From JANOBD01 sp031411495 (GTDB lineage: Bacteria > Planctomycetota > Phycisphaerae > Tepidisphaerales > Tepidisphaeraceae), in the NCBI GenBank assembly GCA_031411495.1, contig JANOBD010000187.1, forward strand, positions 124,001-188,000: a stretch of DNA of 64,000 nt. The letters run 5' to 3'. The notes beneath the pieces were generated by a model that saw only the letters and a program-made list of their open reading frames with translations, made no database searches and had not been told where the DNA came from. Below are positions 1 to 9,091 of the stretch, piece after piece. Each line of letters begins with the position of its first letter. The stretch's first letter is position 1. The translations under genes and the position numbers were made by a program.

Positions 1-285
1 CAGACGCGCGACGATCGCGACCGGGTCGTGCCCGTCGCGAACAATCGCGTCACGTTCGATATCGAAGGCCCCGGCAGAATCCTCGGCGTCGGCAACGGCG
101 ATCCGAGCAGCCACGAGCCCGACAAGGCAACATCGCGAACGCTTTTCAACGGGCTGGCGATGGTGATCGTGCAATCGGCGCGCGACGCGGGAACGATCAC
201 GCTCACCGCGCGCTCGGACGGACTCGTGTCGGCAGCGACATCGGTACGCGCGGTGAAGAGTTCGGCGCGGCCGCACGTCGAATGA
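1..285 (+). CDS. C-terminal fragment of a GH2 beta-galactosidase (5' end outside window)
   Basis: The open frame runs from base 1 to a TGA at 283-285, so only about the last 94 residues are visible. They include the pattern GPGRILGVGNGDPSSHEP, which is typical of the immunoglobulin-like C-terminal domain of family 2 beta-galactosidases, followed by a short beta-rich tail (TITLTARSDGLVSAA). The catalytic TIM barrel would lie upstream of the window. The intact enzyme would hydrolyse terminal beta-galactosides, which fits the polysaccharide-degrading content further along. The next gene is convergent, with about 60 bases between the two stops. The assignment rests on the tail only, so another GH2 activity such as beta-glucuronidase or mannosidase cannot be excluded. 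Confidence 0.7.
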   Translation, partial: QTRDDRDRVVPVANNRVTFDIEGPGRILGVGNGDPSSHEPDKATSRTLFNGLAMVIVQSARDAGTITLTARSDGLVSAATSVRAVKSSARPHVE

Positions 286-345
286 GTCGCGATTTCGCTC
301 GACATCCGCGACAGCGCGCGGCATCCGCGTGGCGCTCGACCTCGA

Positions 346-1176
346 TCAGTTCAACACCTCGTTCGCCGAGCTGCGCGTCCGCGATGCGGTCGCACCGCCC
401 GGCAACGAGAGGTATCCCAGGCCGTACTTCTGTGCGAGGATGAGCAGGTCGCTGAAGTCGACCTTGCCATTGCTCGAGTAGTCGAAGTTGCCGCTACTGA
501 ACGTCCTGCCGCTCTTGCCATAGTTCTGAGCCAGGATCAGCAAGTCGGCGAAGTCGACTGGGTGATCGCGATTCGCGTCGCCGGCCTTGAACCAGGTCTG
601 CACCTTTCCGCCCCAGTTGATGATCGAGTTGCCGTACTGGATCGAATTGTCGACGAGTCGCGCTTCATAATCGCCATCCGGCAGGATCGTGTTGAACGAC
701 CAAGTCGCGGTTTTCGTCGCCGGATTCCAGGATACGCTGCTCGGCGTGAAATGCTGGCCGGTCGCGGGGATCTTCACATCCAGATCGGCGGGGTCCAGGC
801 TGGCCGAGACGTCGCGCGACCAGTGCATGCTGAAGCTCTGCTTCGCATCCCAGGTACGGCTGGTGTCGAGAACGGTCGGCGTGTTAGTGACCTGGATGCC
901 GGGCGAGAACTCGCTGCTTTCAAATGGGCTTCCATTGACCAGTCGCGTGACGACATTGGAGAGGTAGTAGGTGTCCTTGACGCTCGTGTCGTAGAACGTG
1001 TCGTTGAAGTTCAGGCCGCCGTTCCCCTGGTGCGGAGTCACTTCGCTGCGCGTGATGCGGACATTGATTCGCCGCGGATCGGAGATGAGCGAACGCTGCA
1101 GGAAGAACTGCTTCACACCCACAAACAGCAGGGTGAATCCGAGGCCGCAGAAGACGATAAGGAAGAGATATTTCAT
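346..1176 (-). CDS. DUF3592-like membrane N-terminus fused to Ig-like and dockerin-like module
   Basis: 276 residues. The ATG at 1176 is chosen because a GGAGG lies about 8 bases upstream and the first residues form a membrane helix (about 3-20). An alternative ATG at 1221 overlaps the upstream stop as ATGA. Residues 1-95 resemble DUF3592 small membrane proteins: one helix, then a beta domain with TYYLSNVVTRLVNG and SSEFSPG. From about residue 98 the protein becomes the calcium-cadherin-like module seen before planctomycete dockerins (RDVSASLDPADLDVKI, residues 121-136). It ends in two dockerin-like repeats (GDANRDHPVDFADLLILAQN at 199-218, and 232-251). The combination is odd: dockerin tails normally sit on secreted proteins with an N-terminal signal, not on an anchored DUF3592 domain. 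No function is known. Confidence 0.7.
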   Translation of the reverse strand: MKYLFLIVFCGLGFTLLFVGVKQFFLQRSLISDPRRINVRITRSEVTPHQGNGGLNFNDTFYDTSVKDTYYLSNVVTRLVNGSPFESSEFSPGIQVTNTPTVLDTSRTWDAKQSFSMHWSRDVSASLDPADLDVKIPATGQHFTPSSVSWNPATKTATWSFNTILPDGDYEARLVDNSIQYGNSIINWGGKVQTWFKAGDANRDHPVDFADLLILAQNYGKSGRTFSSGNFDYSSNGKVDFSDLLILAQKYGLGYLSLPGGATASRTRSSANEVLN

Positions 1177-1217
1177 GGCGAACCTCCACTGCACGAGTCG
1201 GATGCGCGGGGTCGAGT

Positions 1218-1439
1218 TCATGACGAAACGCCAACCCAGACGATCAGGCCGAACATCACGGCCAACGGCAGTGCGCCGATGGCGCCGCCCCAGACCGGAT
1301 GGGCGCGAACCAGCAGCATGATCCCGGCGCCGCAGCAGATCAGCCCGCCGACCACGCACGCGCCCATCATCCACTTGAGCCGGACGATCTGCTCCGGCGA
1401 GGAGTTCGGGCTGCCGGCAATGAGCAGGACAAAGAGCAT
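1218..1439 (-). CDS. Small two-helix membrane protein
   Basis: At least 73 residues with two hydrophobic segments (residues about 23-43 and 50-70) and no recognisable domain. The stop overlaps the alternative start of the DUF3592/dockerin gene as ATGA, so the two are probably one transcript. The hydrophobic frame continues upstream of the ATG at 1439 for about 20 further codons (INALYTTLAALAIAAGAVGS). These would form another membrane helix and sit behind an AAGGA-like ribosome site. The only in-frame candidates there are rare codons (ATC at 1502, CTG further up), so the true N-terminus is uncertain. Function unknown. Confidence 0.5.
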   Translation of the reverse strand: MLFVLLIAGSPNSSPEQIVRLKWMMGACVVGGLICCGAGIMLLVRAHPVWGGAIGALPLAVMFGLIVWVGVSS

Positions 1440-1502
1440 GAGCGAGCCGACGGCCCCGGCGGCGATAGCGAGCGCGGCGAGCGTTGTGTATAGGGCATTG
1501 AT

Positions 1503-2057
1503 GGCAGTTTCCTTGAATGAGCGAACCGCCAGATCAAACCCGAAAACCGCAACGAAGCCTCAGCAGCGCAGGGACGGATGCGGGGTGTTGACCCACAACG
1601 GGCGCTGCGCCTGAGGGCAACGGTCGGGATTTGGACGGCGGGAAGGCTTGGCGTGTCGGTGAACATGTCGACTTCGGACTCTTCTGACGCGATCACAAAG
1701 CACGGCGGCGTTGCAGCCAAGAAAGAGGCTCGGCCGCCAGCAGTTGTGCGCATCGCGGTGTCCCTGCGCGCTGCGCCGCGGCGCGGTTCTGCGCAGCGCG
1801 CGCAGGAGATGGGACAGCGCTCTTTGACATCCTCGGATCGGACGAAGCGGGGAGTGCCCACAATGACCCGCCATTACCCATTTCGATGCACTTTCGGGTG
1901 CCTAACTTACCGCGCAGCGCGCTGCGTTTGGCCCGGCAGCGAGTTGCGCGCCGTTTCGACGAGGCGTCGTGCCGAGTGGATGGGTAACGAACGCTCGCAG
2001 TCGCCTTCGGCTCCGGCACGGCCATCAGGGCGACAGCGCGAAACGGCGCGATGACTT
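1503..2057. other. Intergenic stretch without a supported gene
   Basis: About 550 bases between the kinase stop and the small membrane protein. All frames give arginine/alanine-rich translations with no family resemblance and no plausible ribosome sites. No tRNA, repeat or strong hairpin with a T-run was seen. It may hold the promoter of the small membrane protein operon. Confidence 0.5.
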
Positions 2058-5000
2058 TCAGCGAACGTCCGCGCGCCAGAGACGGATCGTGCCGTCGTCG
2101 CTCGAGCTGGCGAGTGTTTTTCCGTCACGGCTGAACTCGATGTGCTGAACCAGTCGGCGGTGGCCGCGCAACGAGACCAGCTCGGTGGCGGTGTCGAGGT
2201 CCCATACGCGGATGCTGCGGTCGCTGCCGCAGCTCGCCAGCCGCGTGCCGCCGGGATGAAACGCGATTCCGAATACCGGGCCCTGGTGGCCGATGTAGCG
2301 GTGAAGCTCGGTGAGCGTGTTCGCATCGAGCACGATGACACTCGCCGTATCGCCGGCGACGGCGAGCTTGGAACCGTCGGGGCTGAGCCGTACGTCATAC
2401 AGGTAGGTCGGATCGAGCTTCAGGTTGATTTCCGGTTCGGGTTTATCGATCGACCACCGGCGCAGGTGCCCGTCGGAGCAGGCGGCATAGAAGCGCTTGC
2501 CGGAGTGCTCGAAACGAACTTCGTTGGGAACCGCTTCGCAGGTGTAGTCGCGGAGCTTCTCCCCGGTGAGCGGGTTCCACAGTGCGATTCCGCCGTTGGT
2601 ATCGATCAGCAGCGAATTGCCGTCAGGCGAAAAGTCGACGCCCTGGATCGGACCCGTGCCGGGATGAATGGACAGCACCAACGCGCCGTTCGACAGGTCG
2701 CTGATGTTCACGACACCATCGCGTCCGGCGGAACAGACGCGGCCATGCACCGGGTCAACGGCAATCTCGAGCACCGTGGAGTCGTGCCTGGCGAGCTCCG
2801 CGGATACGGACGGCTCGAAGCGTCCGTCGAGCCCGCGCAGCGAGAACTGCTTCACGCTTCCGTCGCTGCCGCCGCTGATCACCGATAGGTTGTCGGGCGC
2901 GAGCGCGAGGCCGACGGTCTGGGTCTGGCCGGTCTCGATGATTGGCACCTGCAGTGCGGATTGAGGCGACCAGTCCTTGATGGTGCCGTCGAGGCTTACG
3001 GAATGCAGGCCGTCGTCGCGCCACTGCATGTTGACGATCGCGTGGCGATGCCCCCGCAGCACGCCGACGGATGAAGCGTCCGGCAGGTGCAGCAGACGGA
3101 TGGTGGCATCGGAGCGGCCCAGGGCGAGCACGTCCCCGGCGGGGTTGAAGGTGAGTGCGGTGAACCAGCCGTCGTTGGTGTCCTGCTGCGTGACGATGTG
3201 TCCGGATTCAAAATCCCAGACGATGACCCGCGCGTCATTGTCGCCGGAGGCGAGCCATTTGCCGTCGGCACTCATCGCGAGCGACCACACGGCGGCGTCG
3301 TGGCCGGGCATGTCGCGGACGAGCTGCCCGTTTTCAAGCTCGAAGATCCGCAGCCCGCCGCGGACATCGCCGATGATCGCGAAGTTCGAGTTCTGCGTGA
3401 TCAAAATGCTGATGGGCGCGGGCTTTCCCAGATCGATCGTGGCGCGAAGCGACAGATCCGGCAGATTCCAGATACGAACGACCTGGTCGAGTCCGCCGGT
3501 GACGAGCGATTGGGAGTCCGGCGAGAAGGCGAGCAGCCTCATGTTGTTGAGCGTTGGATCGTTGGTTTCAGGCGCAACGACCGGCAGGCGCCGTCGCTCG
3601 CCGGATTGGAGGTTGATGACATCGACACTCTGAATCGTTCCGCCGAACGCGAGCCACTTGCCGTCGGGGCTGATGGCGGCGCGTGCCGTTCCGCCTTCGA
3701 CATTCAGACGAAGCCGCTCCGTCTTTGTCGACTGATCGAGCACGAGCACTTCGCGGCCGAGCGACGCGAACGCGACGAGTGCGCGATCGCTTGTGAAGCT
3801 GGCGTAGCGAGGTCGGTCGAGCTTCAGGTCCTGCGTGCTGTTGCTGAGGTCGCAGAGCCGGCGAAGGTAAGACCACTCCCAGTCGCGAAGTTTGGGCTCG
3901 CTCTTGTCGAGCAGCGAATGCACGCGCTCCATGTCGTTGTTTTCGAGCGCAGACTGCGCGAAGCCGATGCTGCTGAAGTAGAGCAGCCGGCGCGTCTGGT
4001 CTTCGCGCTGCACGGCTTCGCGCTGCGAGATCTGGGCGAGTGTGGCGAGCTCGGCGTTGCGCTTCGCCTGGATCGATGCGTAGCCGGAAAAGAACGCGAG
4101 CAGCGTGATGAACCCGGCGACGACGCCGACGGCCGCGCGATAGCGCATCGCGGTCATGCGCAGGAGATACCAGTTCGAATCGCCGCGCGCCTGGATGGGC
4201 CGCCCTTCGAGGAAGCGTTCGACGTCGTCGGCGAAGTCGGCAACGCTGGCGTAGCGGCGATCGGGGTCCTTCTCCAGCGACTTGGCGAGAATCACCTCGA
4301 GGTCGCCGCGGAAAATCCTGTTCACCTCGCCCAGTGCCGGCGGCTTCTCCTCGCGCACCCGACGCGAGCCGGTGAGGAGCCCGTCGTTACGGACGTCGAT
4401 CGGCAACCGATCGGCCAGCAGCTTGTAGAGCAGGACGCCCAGCGAGTAGACATCCGATCGCGTGTCGAGCCCGCGCGACGATTCGATCTGTTCCGGGCTC
4501 ATGTACGCGAGCGTGCCCACGAAATGGCCGGTGAGCGTGGCCATCGACTGGCTGTGATCGTTCACGGAGCGCGCGACGCCGAAGTCGAGCACCTTCACCT
4601 TGCCGTCGGCCTGCACGAAGATGTTCGCAGGCTTGAGGTCGCGGTGGATGACGCCCAGGCGATGCGCGTATTCGATCGGCTCGCAGAGCCGGAGGAACAG
4701 CAGCAGGCGCTGACGGATATCGAGATGATTTTGAGCGACGTAATCATCGATCGGCAGGCCATCGACGAACTCCATCGCGAGATAGGCGAGGACGCTTTCG
4801 TCGCCGGAGCGGGTGTCGGCCTCGTACAGCCGGGCGATGCCGTCGTGTTCGAGACGGGCCAGGACCTGCGCTTCGTATTCGAATCGTCGGCGCATCATCG
4901 GCGATCGCAGGCCGCTGCGGATGGCCTTGATCGCGACGCGGCGGCGCGGGTTGATCTGTTCGGCTTCGTAGACCGTTCCCATGCCGCCTTCGCCGATGAC

Positions 5001-5294
5001 GCGGATGATGCGGTACTGTCCGCCGCGGCTGCCGTCGCCGGTGGGGGTTTGAACCGCAACTGGCTCGGGCAGGATTTCGCGGACGGTGTTTTGAAGGAAG
5101 CCATCGACCATCGAATCGGGTCGGCCGCCGGAGTCGGAGCCGCAATCCGCTCCGAGCATGCGCTCGACGATGCGGCGCAGTTCAGGATCCTGACCGCAGC
5201 GCTCCTCCAGCAACTGCGCGCGGCGTTCCGGGGGTTCATCGCACAGCGTGGTGAACAGCTCGAACGCTCGTCGCTCCTGATCGATGTCCGCCAT
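2058..5294 (-). CDS. Membrane Ser/Thr protein kinase (PknB type) with C-terminal WD40 repeats
   Basis: 1078 residues. A short N-terminal helical region with planctomycete-style spacing precedes a complete Hanks-type kinase domain: glycine loop GEGGMG (101-106), catalytic Lys in AIKAI (123), HRDLKPAN (217-224), DFG (237-239) and SPE (266-268). A membrane helix (about 387-408) separates the cytoplasmic kinase from about 600 residues of WD40 repeats. Those carry recognisable GH...WD pairs such as GHRRLVQHIEF and TIRLWRADV. Known kinases of this build phosphorylate Ser/Thr on partner proteins, with the propeller likely acting as a sensor or binding platform. It is transcribed divergently from the globin gene. 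All catalytic residues are present, so it should be active. Confidence 0.93.
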   Translation of the reverse strand: MADIDQERRAFELFTTLCDEPPERRAQLLEERCGQDPELRRIVERMLGADCGSDSGGRPDSMVDGFLQNTVREILPEPVAVQTPTGDGSRGGQYRIIRVIGEGGMGTVYEAEQINPRRRVAIKAIRSGLRSPMMRRRFEYEAQVLARLEHDGIARLYEADTRSGDESVLAYLAMEFVDGLPIDDYVAQNHLDIRQRLLLFLRLCEPIEYAHRLGVIHRDLKPANIFVQADGKVKVLDFGVARSVNDHSQSMATLTGHFVGTLAYMSPEQIESSRGLDTRSDVYSLGVLLYKLLADRLPIDVRNDGLLTGSRRVREEKPPALGEVNRIFRGDLEVILAKSLEKDPDRRYASVADFADDVERFLEGRPIQARGDSNWYLLRMTAMRYRAAVGVVAGFITLLAFFSGYASIQAKRNAELATLAQISQREAVQREDQTRRLLYFSSIGFAQSALENNDMERVHSLLDKSEPKLRDWEWSYLRRLCDLSNSTQDLKLDRPRYASFTSDRALVAFASLGREVLVLDQSTKTERLRLNVEGGTARAAISPDGKWLAFGGTIQSVDVINLQSGERRRLPVVAPETNDPTLNNMRLLAFSPDSQSLVTGGLDQVVRIWNLPDLSLRATIDLGKPAPISILITQNSNFAIIGDVRGGLRIFELENGQLVRDMPGHDAAVWSLAMSADGKWLASGDNDARVIVWDFESGHIVTQQDTNDGWFTALTFNPAGDVLALGRSDATIRLLHLPDASSVGVLRGHRHAIVNMQWRDDGLHSVSLDGTIKDWSPQSALQVPIIETGQTQTVGLALAPDNLSVISGGSDGSVKQFSLRGLDGRFEPSVSAELARHDSTVLEIAVDPVHGRVCSAGRDGVVNISDLSNGALVLSIHPGTGPIQGVDFSPDGNSLLIDTNGGIALWNPLTGEKLRDYTCEAVPNEVRFEHSGKRFYAACSDGHLRRWSIDKPEPEINLKLDPTYLYDVRLSPDGSKLAVAGDTASVIVLDANTLTELHRYIGHQGPVFGIAFHPGGTRLASCGSDRSIRVWDLDTATELVSLRGHRRLVQHIEFSRDGKTLASSSDDGTIRLWRADVR

Positions 5295-5451
5295 AAAAGG
5301 TCTCGGAAAGAAATCCGAGAAAAACCTGAGGCCCGACCCACAGAACGGTGTTCAATATACCGTTGCGCTGCGCGCCGAGAAACGGCTGATGACAGAGAGA
5401 TTACCGTAAAGCCATGCCTTTCAAGGGGTAGGGCACCGACAGAAGGACGTA

Positions 5452-5955
5452 ATGAAGTTTTCGACTCACCCGCTCAGCCCGGATCTGGCCACCCGGCGCG
5501 ACCTGCAAGCCGCGCCCTTGGACCTGGAACTGGCTGCTCGGCTCCACGCCAGCCTCGGGGGAATGCTCGCTCACGGACACGCACTGGCGGATGTGTTTTA
5601 TGCCGGGCTTTTCTCCCGTTATCCCGAGCTGCGCGGCATGTTTCGTTCGGACATGTCGATCCAGAAACAAAAACTCCTGCAGACGCTGGAATGGATCGTC
5701 GCCAACCTCAGTCGCCCCGCCGAGGTCCGCGCCGCGGTGCGCGAGTTGGGCAAAAAGCACGAGACGGTCGGCGTCAGACCCGAGCACTACCCGATCGTTC
5801 GCGACGTCCTGGTCGAATCCATGGGCAAAGTCGCCGGCAACGCATGGTCGCGCGAGATCGAGGCCGACTGGCGGCTCTCCATCGATCTGCTCTCCGCGTT
5901 GATGATGGGCAAACAGCATGTCCCGCGCGGCGACAAGACCGGAACACGCGTCTGA
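5452..5955 (+). CDS. Single-domain globin (bacterial haemoglobin)
   Basis: 167 residues. The ATG follows an AAGGA ribosome site. The sequence matches the haem domain of flavohaemoglobins and Vitreoscilla-type haemoglobin: the B helix carries FY (Tyr50 at B10), and the F/G region reads KKHETVGVRPEHYPIV with His103 as proximal haem ligand. There is no FAD/NAD reductase domain, so it is a stand-alone haem protein needing an external reductant if it acts as a nitric oxide dioxygenase. Roles in oxygen binding or sensing are equally possible. About 24 extra residues precede the globin fold and 15 follow it. It is divergent from the WD40 kinase and convergent with the delta-60 protein. Confidence 0.88.
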   Translation: MKFSTHPLSPDLATRRDLQAAPLDLELAARLHASLGGMLAHGHALADVFYAGLFSRYPELRGMFRSDMSIQKQKLLQTLEWIVANLSRPAEVRAAVRELGKKHETVGVRPEHYPIVRDVLVESMGKVAGNAWSREIEADWRLSIDLLSALMMGKQHVPRGDKTGTRV

Positions 5956-6005
5956 CAAATAGCGGCATCCACCGATGCGCTCCTCCGCATCTTCCATCGC
6001 CGATG

Positions 6006-8093
6006 CTACACCAGCACATCGGCGATGGTGGCACGCCTGGACCGAGACGGCGCGATCATGCTGAACATCGGCAACGGCAGATTGAAGTTCTGCGCCACCG
6101 CGAGCAGGTCTTCGAAGCCCACCCGCCCGTCATAATTCACATCGCCTTCGGATCGCACCGAAGCACTTCGGCCATAGTGCTGAACGACCACGTACACATC
6201 GGCAAAATCGGTGAGCCCGTTGCCATTGGTGTCGCCGGGCGAATAGTCGAACTTCACGCGGTGTTCGAAGTCGCCGACAACGCCTGCCGCGCTGGCAATC
6301 GCACCCGCGGCAATATCCAGGCGCCAATGGGCGCTCGAAAGCATCCAGGGCAGCGCGATGCTCGCCACCGTCCTACCGGCACCCCTCTGGCTCAGCGTGA
6401 GCTCCTCATCTCGGATCGGCCAGATCGCGGCGCTCCCCAGATCGCGCAGCACCAGGTCCGACGCCGACAGCGAAGCGCCAATGTCGGCGTTGAACGTCAA
6501 TGTCAGTGCCAGTCTCGTCTCCATTTCGAGCGACGCCGATGTGAGGAAGGGCGTCGCGGCACCCATGTCGATGCTCTCGACAGACATGTGATTCACCGGC
6601 TGCGTAACGCTGCCGAAGGTCAGCGCGCCTTCGCCAGACTGCGGGCTCAGGAGATTGACGCCCGAGGGTTGAGCGTAGAGCGCGTGCAGGGTGTCGTCAC
6701 CACTCCCGCCGTTGACGGTCACCGGCAGATCCGACTGCACGTTGAGCGTGATCTGATCGTTTCCGCCGCCTGCGGCGATGAGCGAGGAGAAGACGATCGA
6801 GCGCGAGATCTGTGCCTCGACGCCGTTGAGATTCACCATGTATTTCGTGCCGGCCTCAGCGATGGTGATCACATCCGCGCCGGCGGTTCCGACGACCTGG
6901 AGCTGGCCGTCGGCGGTGACGGAAATGGGCGAGGCGGCAACGGGCGCGGAGAATCGCGTCACTTCGCCGCCCTGATGAAGGAAGGGCGTAGAGACCAGGA
7001 TCAGTTTGCCGTCTGGCTGCTGCGCGAGCGCTTCCGCCGAGTCGGAGGTGCCGCTGTTGTACCGCGTGGCGCCGTTGACGCCGAAGAGTGCATCGCGTTC
7101 GCCTTCCGCGTTCAAATGCACCAGCATGACGTCGGCGACGTTGCTATAGGTCGTGCCACCCGCATTGGCGTTGAGGATGACGGAAATCGCCAGCGTGAGC
7201 GAGTCGTCGGCATGGACGAGCATTTCCTCGGCCCGTTCGTTGGACGCGCCGAAGTCGAATCGAAGCATGCCGTCATTCCCCCAGCCGGTATCGAGGTGGC
7301 CGGTCGGGTCGATGGCGATGATGGCGGTATCGAACGCCCAGATGCAGGCCATCAGAATTCGCCCGTTGCTCTGCCGCACGATCTCGGCGCTGTATCCGGC
7401 GGCGGCCGCCTCATCGGCAGCGACGAATCGGGTAAAGGAAGTGTCGAGAGTTCCGTCGGCGTTCAACCGAGTGACGGCGGGCCTGGTTCTCCCACCACTC
7501 CAGTAAGCAGCGTGCGCGACGAGCAGATCTCCATCGGGCAACTCGACGACATCGCACACACGCCCGGACACGTTCGCGCTGAGATTCGTGACCACGCCAT
7601 TCGGACTCATCTTGAGGAGCCGGTTCGTAGAGCCGCCCAGAACAAGCGATCCGTCGGAGAGCGCTCGGGCGGAATCGGGCGCAAAAGGAGAGACGCCAAG
7701 GTTAACGTTCATGATGCCGGTCCCGCCGAACGAAAAATCGGGCCTCCCGTCACTGGTGTAACGCGCCACGATGATGGTCTGACTGCCCGTGCGCGTGACG
7801 ATGTAGAAGCGTCCATCGGAAACGGCGGCCAATAGCGAATTGGTGAAGCTGAGCGATCCGCCGTTAGCAAAGGTCGAATCGGGCTGGCCGTCGCGCGTGA
7901 GCCGAGAGACATACGAGGTGCCGCCGACCAGGATTCTTCCGTCCGGCTGTACGCCCGCGCTCGTGAGCACCGTATCCGACAACGCGGCCGCGGTGACGAC
8001 ACCGTTCGCGCCAAAGCTCATGTCGCGGACGCCTCCGCTCAGCAGGCGACGTGGTTCGATCGATTCACACACCACACGATGAAGGTGACGCAT
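6006..8093 (-). CDS. Secreted delta-60 repeat protein with dockerin-like C-terminus
   Basis: 695 residues. The N-terminus carries IEPRRLLSG (residues 12-20), the LEPR-like signature of planctomycete exported proteins. Most of the first half consists of delta-60 (DUF5122) beta-propeller repeats, with units such as QPDGRILVGG, DGQPDSTFANGG and QPDGKLILV. A beta region follows (VTVNGGSGDDTLHAL), then an Ig-like segment (NADIGASLSASDLVLRDLG) and two dockerin-like motifs (GDTNGNGLTDFADVYVVVQH and GDVNYDGRVGFEDLLAVAQN). It is probably surface attached, and the family is thought to be structural or adhesive; no catalytic residues are visible. A strongly self-complementary element lies 25-78 bases upstream of its start. 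Confidence 0.85.
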   Translation of the reverse strand: MRHLHRVVCESIEPRRLLSGGVRDMSFGANGVVTAAALSDTVLTSAGVQPDGRILVGGTSYVSRLTRDGQPDSTFANGGSLSFTNSLLAAVSDGRFYIVTRTGSQTIIVARYTSDGRPDFSFGGTGIMNVNLGVSPFAPDSARALSDGSLVLGGSTNRLLKMSPNGVVTNLSANVSGRVCDVVELPDGDLLVAHAAYWSGGRTRPAVTRLNADGTLDTSFTRFVAADEAAAAGYSAEIVRQSNGRILMACIWAFDTAIIAIDPTGHLDTGWGNDGMLRFDFGASNERAEEMLVHADDSLTLAISVILNANAGGTTYSNVADVMLVHLNAEGERDALFGVNGATRYNSGTSDSAEALAQQPDGKLILVSTPFLHQGGEVTRFSAPVAASPISVTADGQLQVVGTAGADVITIAEAGTKYMVNLNGVEAQISRSIVFSSLIAAGGGNDQITLNVQSDLPVTVNGGSGDDTLHALYAQPSGVNLLSPQSGEGALTFGSVTQPVNHMSVESIDMGAATPFLTSASLEMETRLALTLTFNADIGASLSASDLVLRDLGSAAIWPIRDEELTLSQRGAGRTVASIALPWMLSSAHWRLDIAAGAIASAAGVVGDFEHRVKFDYSPGDTNGNGLTDFADVYVVVQHYGRSASVRSEGDVNYDGRVGFEDLLAVAQNFNLPLPMFSMIAPSRSRRATIADVLV

Positions 8094-8117
8094 AGAAACC
8101 CCTTCGATGATTCATGC

Positions 8118-8171
8118 GGGACCCAGGTGGTCTCGCGAGACCACTCGTGGTCACGCAGGACCACGGGTCCC
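8118..8171. repeat. Nested inverted repeats able to form a three-way junction
   Basis: A closing stem GGGACCC (8118-8124) pairs with GGGTCCC (8165-8171). Inside it are two separate perfect arms: the 18-base palindrome GTGGTCTCGCGAGACCAC (8127-8144), and GTGGTC (8147-8152) pairing with GACCAC (8159-8164). The arms are also related to each other. The element lies between the ECF sigma gene stop and the delta-60 gene start, both on the minus strand. It could be a leader structure, a terminator or a dispersed palindromic repeat. There is no T-run next to it. Confidence 0.6.
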
Positions 8172-8347
8172 TCGAGGTCTCTAGGGTAACCGGTTCGTCG
8201 CCGGGCGATAGCCGATCTTGTGCTGCGACGGTTTGTCCGTGTCGCGTTATGGCAGACCGCGAATGCAACGATGGTTGCGGATCGCGAAAGATCTCGCGGG
8301 CCGGCGAGGAATGTTCACCCTTCAGCCCTCATCGTTCGTCCTTTTGC

Positions 8348-8902
8348 CTAGGCCATTGCCACCGCGAGCCAGGCGCGGGCCGCGCGCCAGTCGCTCTCGA
8401 CCGTCGTCTTCGACACGCCGAGCACTTCGGCGATCTCTTCCACGGTCAGGCCGGCGAAGAAACGCAGCTCGATGATCTTGTGCTTCCGCTCATCAATCGC
8501 CGCGAGCTTTTCGAGCGCTTCGTTGAGTGCGAGGACGTCGATCGATTCGCTCTTGCCGACGGCCTCTTCGTGAAGGATGGCGGGGCGCTCGCCGCTGCCG
8601 CGCTTCTGCGCGCCCTTGGCACGGGCGTGGTTGACGAGGATCTGCCGCATCGCCATCGCGGCGACCGCGAAGAAGTGGCCGCGGTCTTTCCAGTCCATCG
8701 GCTTGCCGACCAGTCTCAGAAACGCTTCGTGGACGAGAACCGTGGGCTGCAGTGTGTGGTCGGACTTCTGCCCGCGGAACTCGCGCGCGGCGAGCCCGCG
8801 CAGTTCGTCATAGAGCAGCGGCAGAAGCTCGCGACCGGCGTCAGCTTCGCCTTCGCGGATGCGGGAGAGAATCAGCGTGATGTCCTGGTTTCCGTTCGCC
8901 AT
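8348..8902 (-). CDS. ECF-type RNA polymerase sigma factor
   Basis: 184 residues from the ATG at 8902 (MANGNQDITLILSRIREG); a longer in-frame N-terminus is possible but does not look like sigma factor. Sigma region 2 includes QPTVLVHEAFLRLVG and RGHFFAVAAMAMRQILVNHA. Sigma region 4 has the HTH LTVEEIAEVLGVSKTTVESD near the C-terminus. The YDELRGLAAREF and AMAMRQILVNHARAKGAQKR signatures match the ECF subgroup common in planctomycetes, acidobacteria and verrucomicrobia, whose members often act with protein kinases instead of classical anti-sigma factors. It precedes the delta-60 surface protein in the same orientation and may control it. No anti-sigma gene is adjacent. Confidence 0.92.
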   Translation of the reverse strand: MANGNQDITLILSRIREGEADAGRELLPLLYDELRGLAAREFRGQKSDHTLQPTVLVHEAFLRLVGKPMDWKDRGHFFAVAAMAMRQILVNHARAKGAQKRGSGERPAILHEEAVGKSESIDVLALNEALEKLAAIDERKHKIIELRFFAGLTVEEIAEVLGVSKTTVESDWRAARAWLAVAMA

Positions 8903-9091
8903 ACAAACTCGGCCTTGGTCACAGGGAAAGATCAGATCGACGTGTGGGTATCTTGCGGTCAAGCGGTACAAACGGCAAACGGTCGCGATGACGATTCGAC
9001 CGGCTTCCGACGCCGAAGGTTTCCGAACCCTGGGATAAAGCCCCTTCGGCCAGGCGCTGCGTCGTCAACGGTGAGTCGAGCGACGGGCCGT

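Noticed and set aside
3087..7835. Plus-strand open frame of about 1580 codons
   Set aside because: It lies antisense to the kinase, globin and delta-60 genes. The translation is rich in Arg/Gly/Ala/Val with no domain, as expected from the mirror of GC-rich coding sequence.
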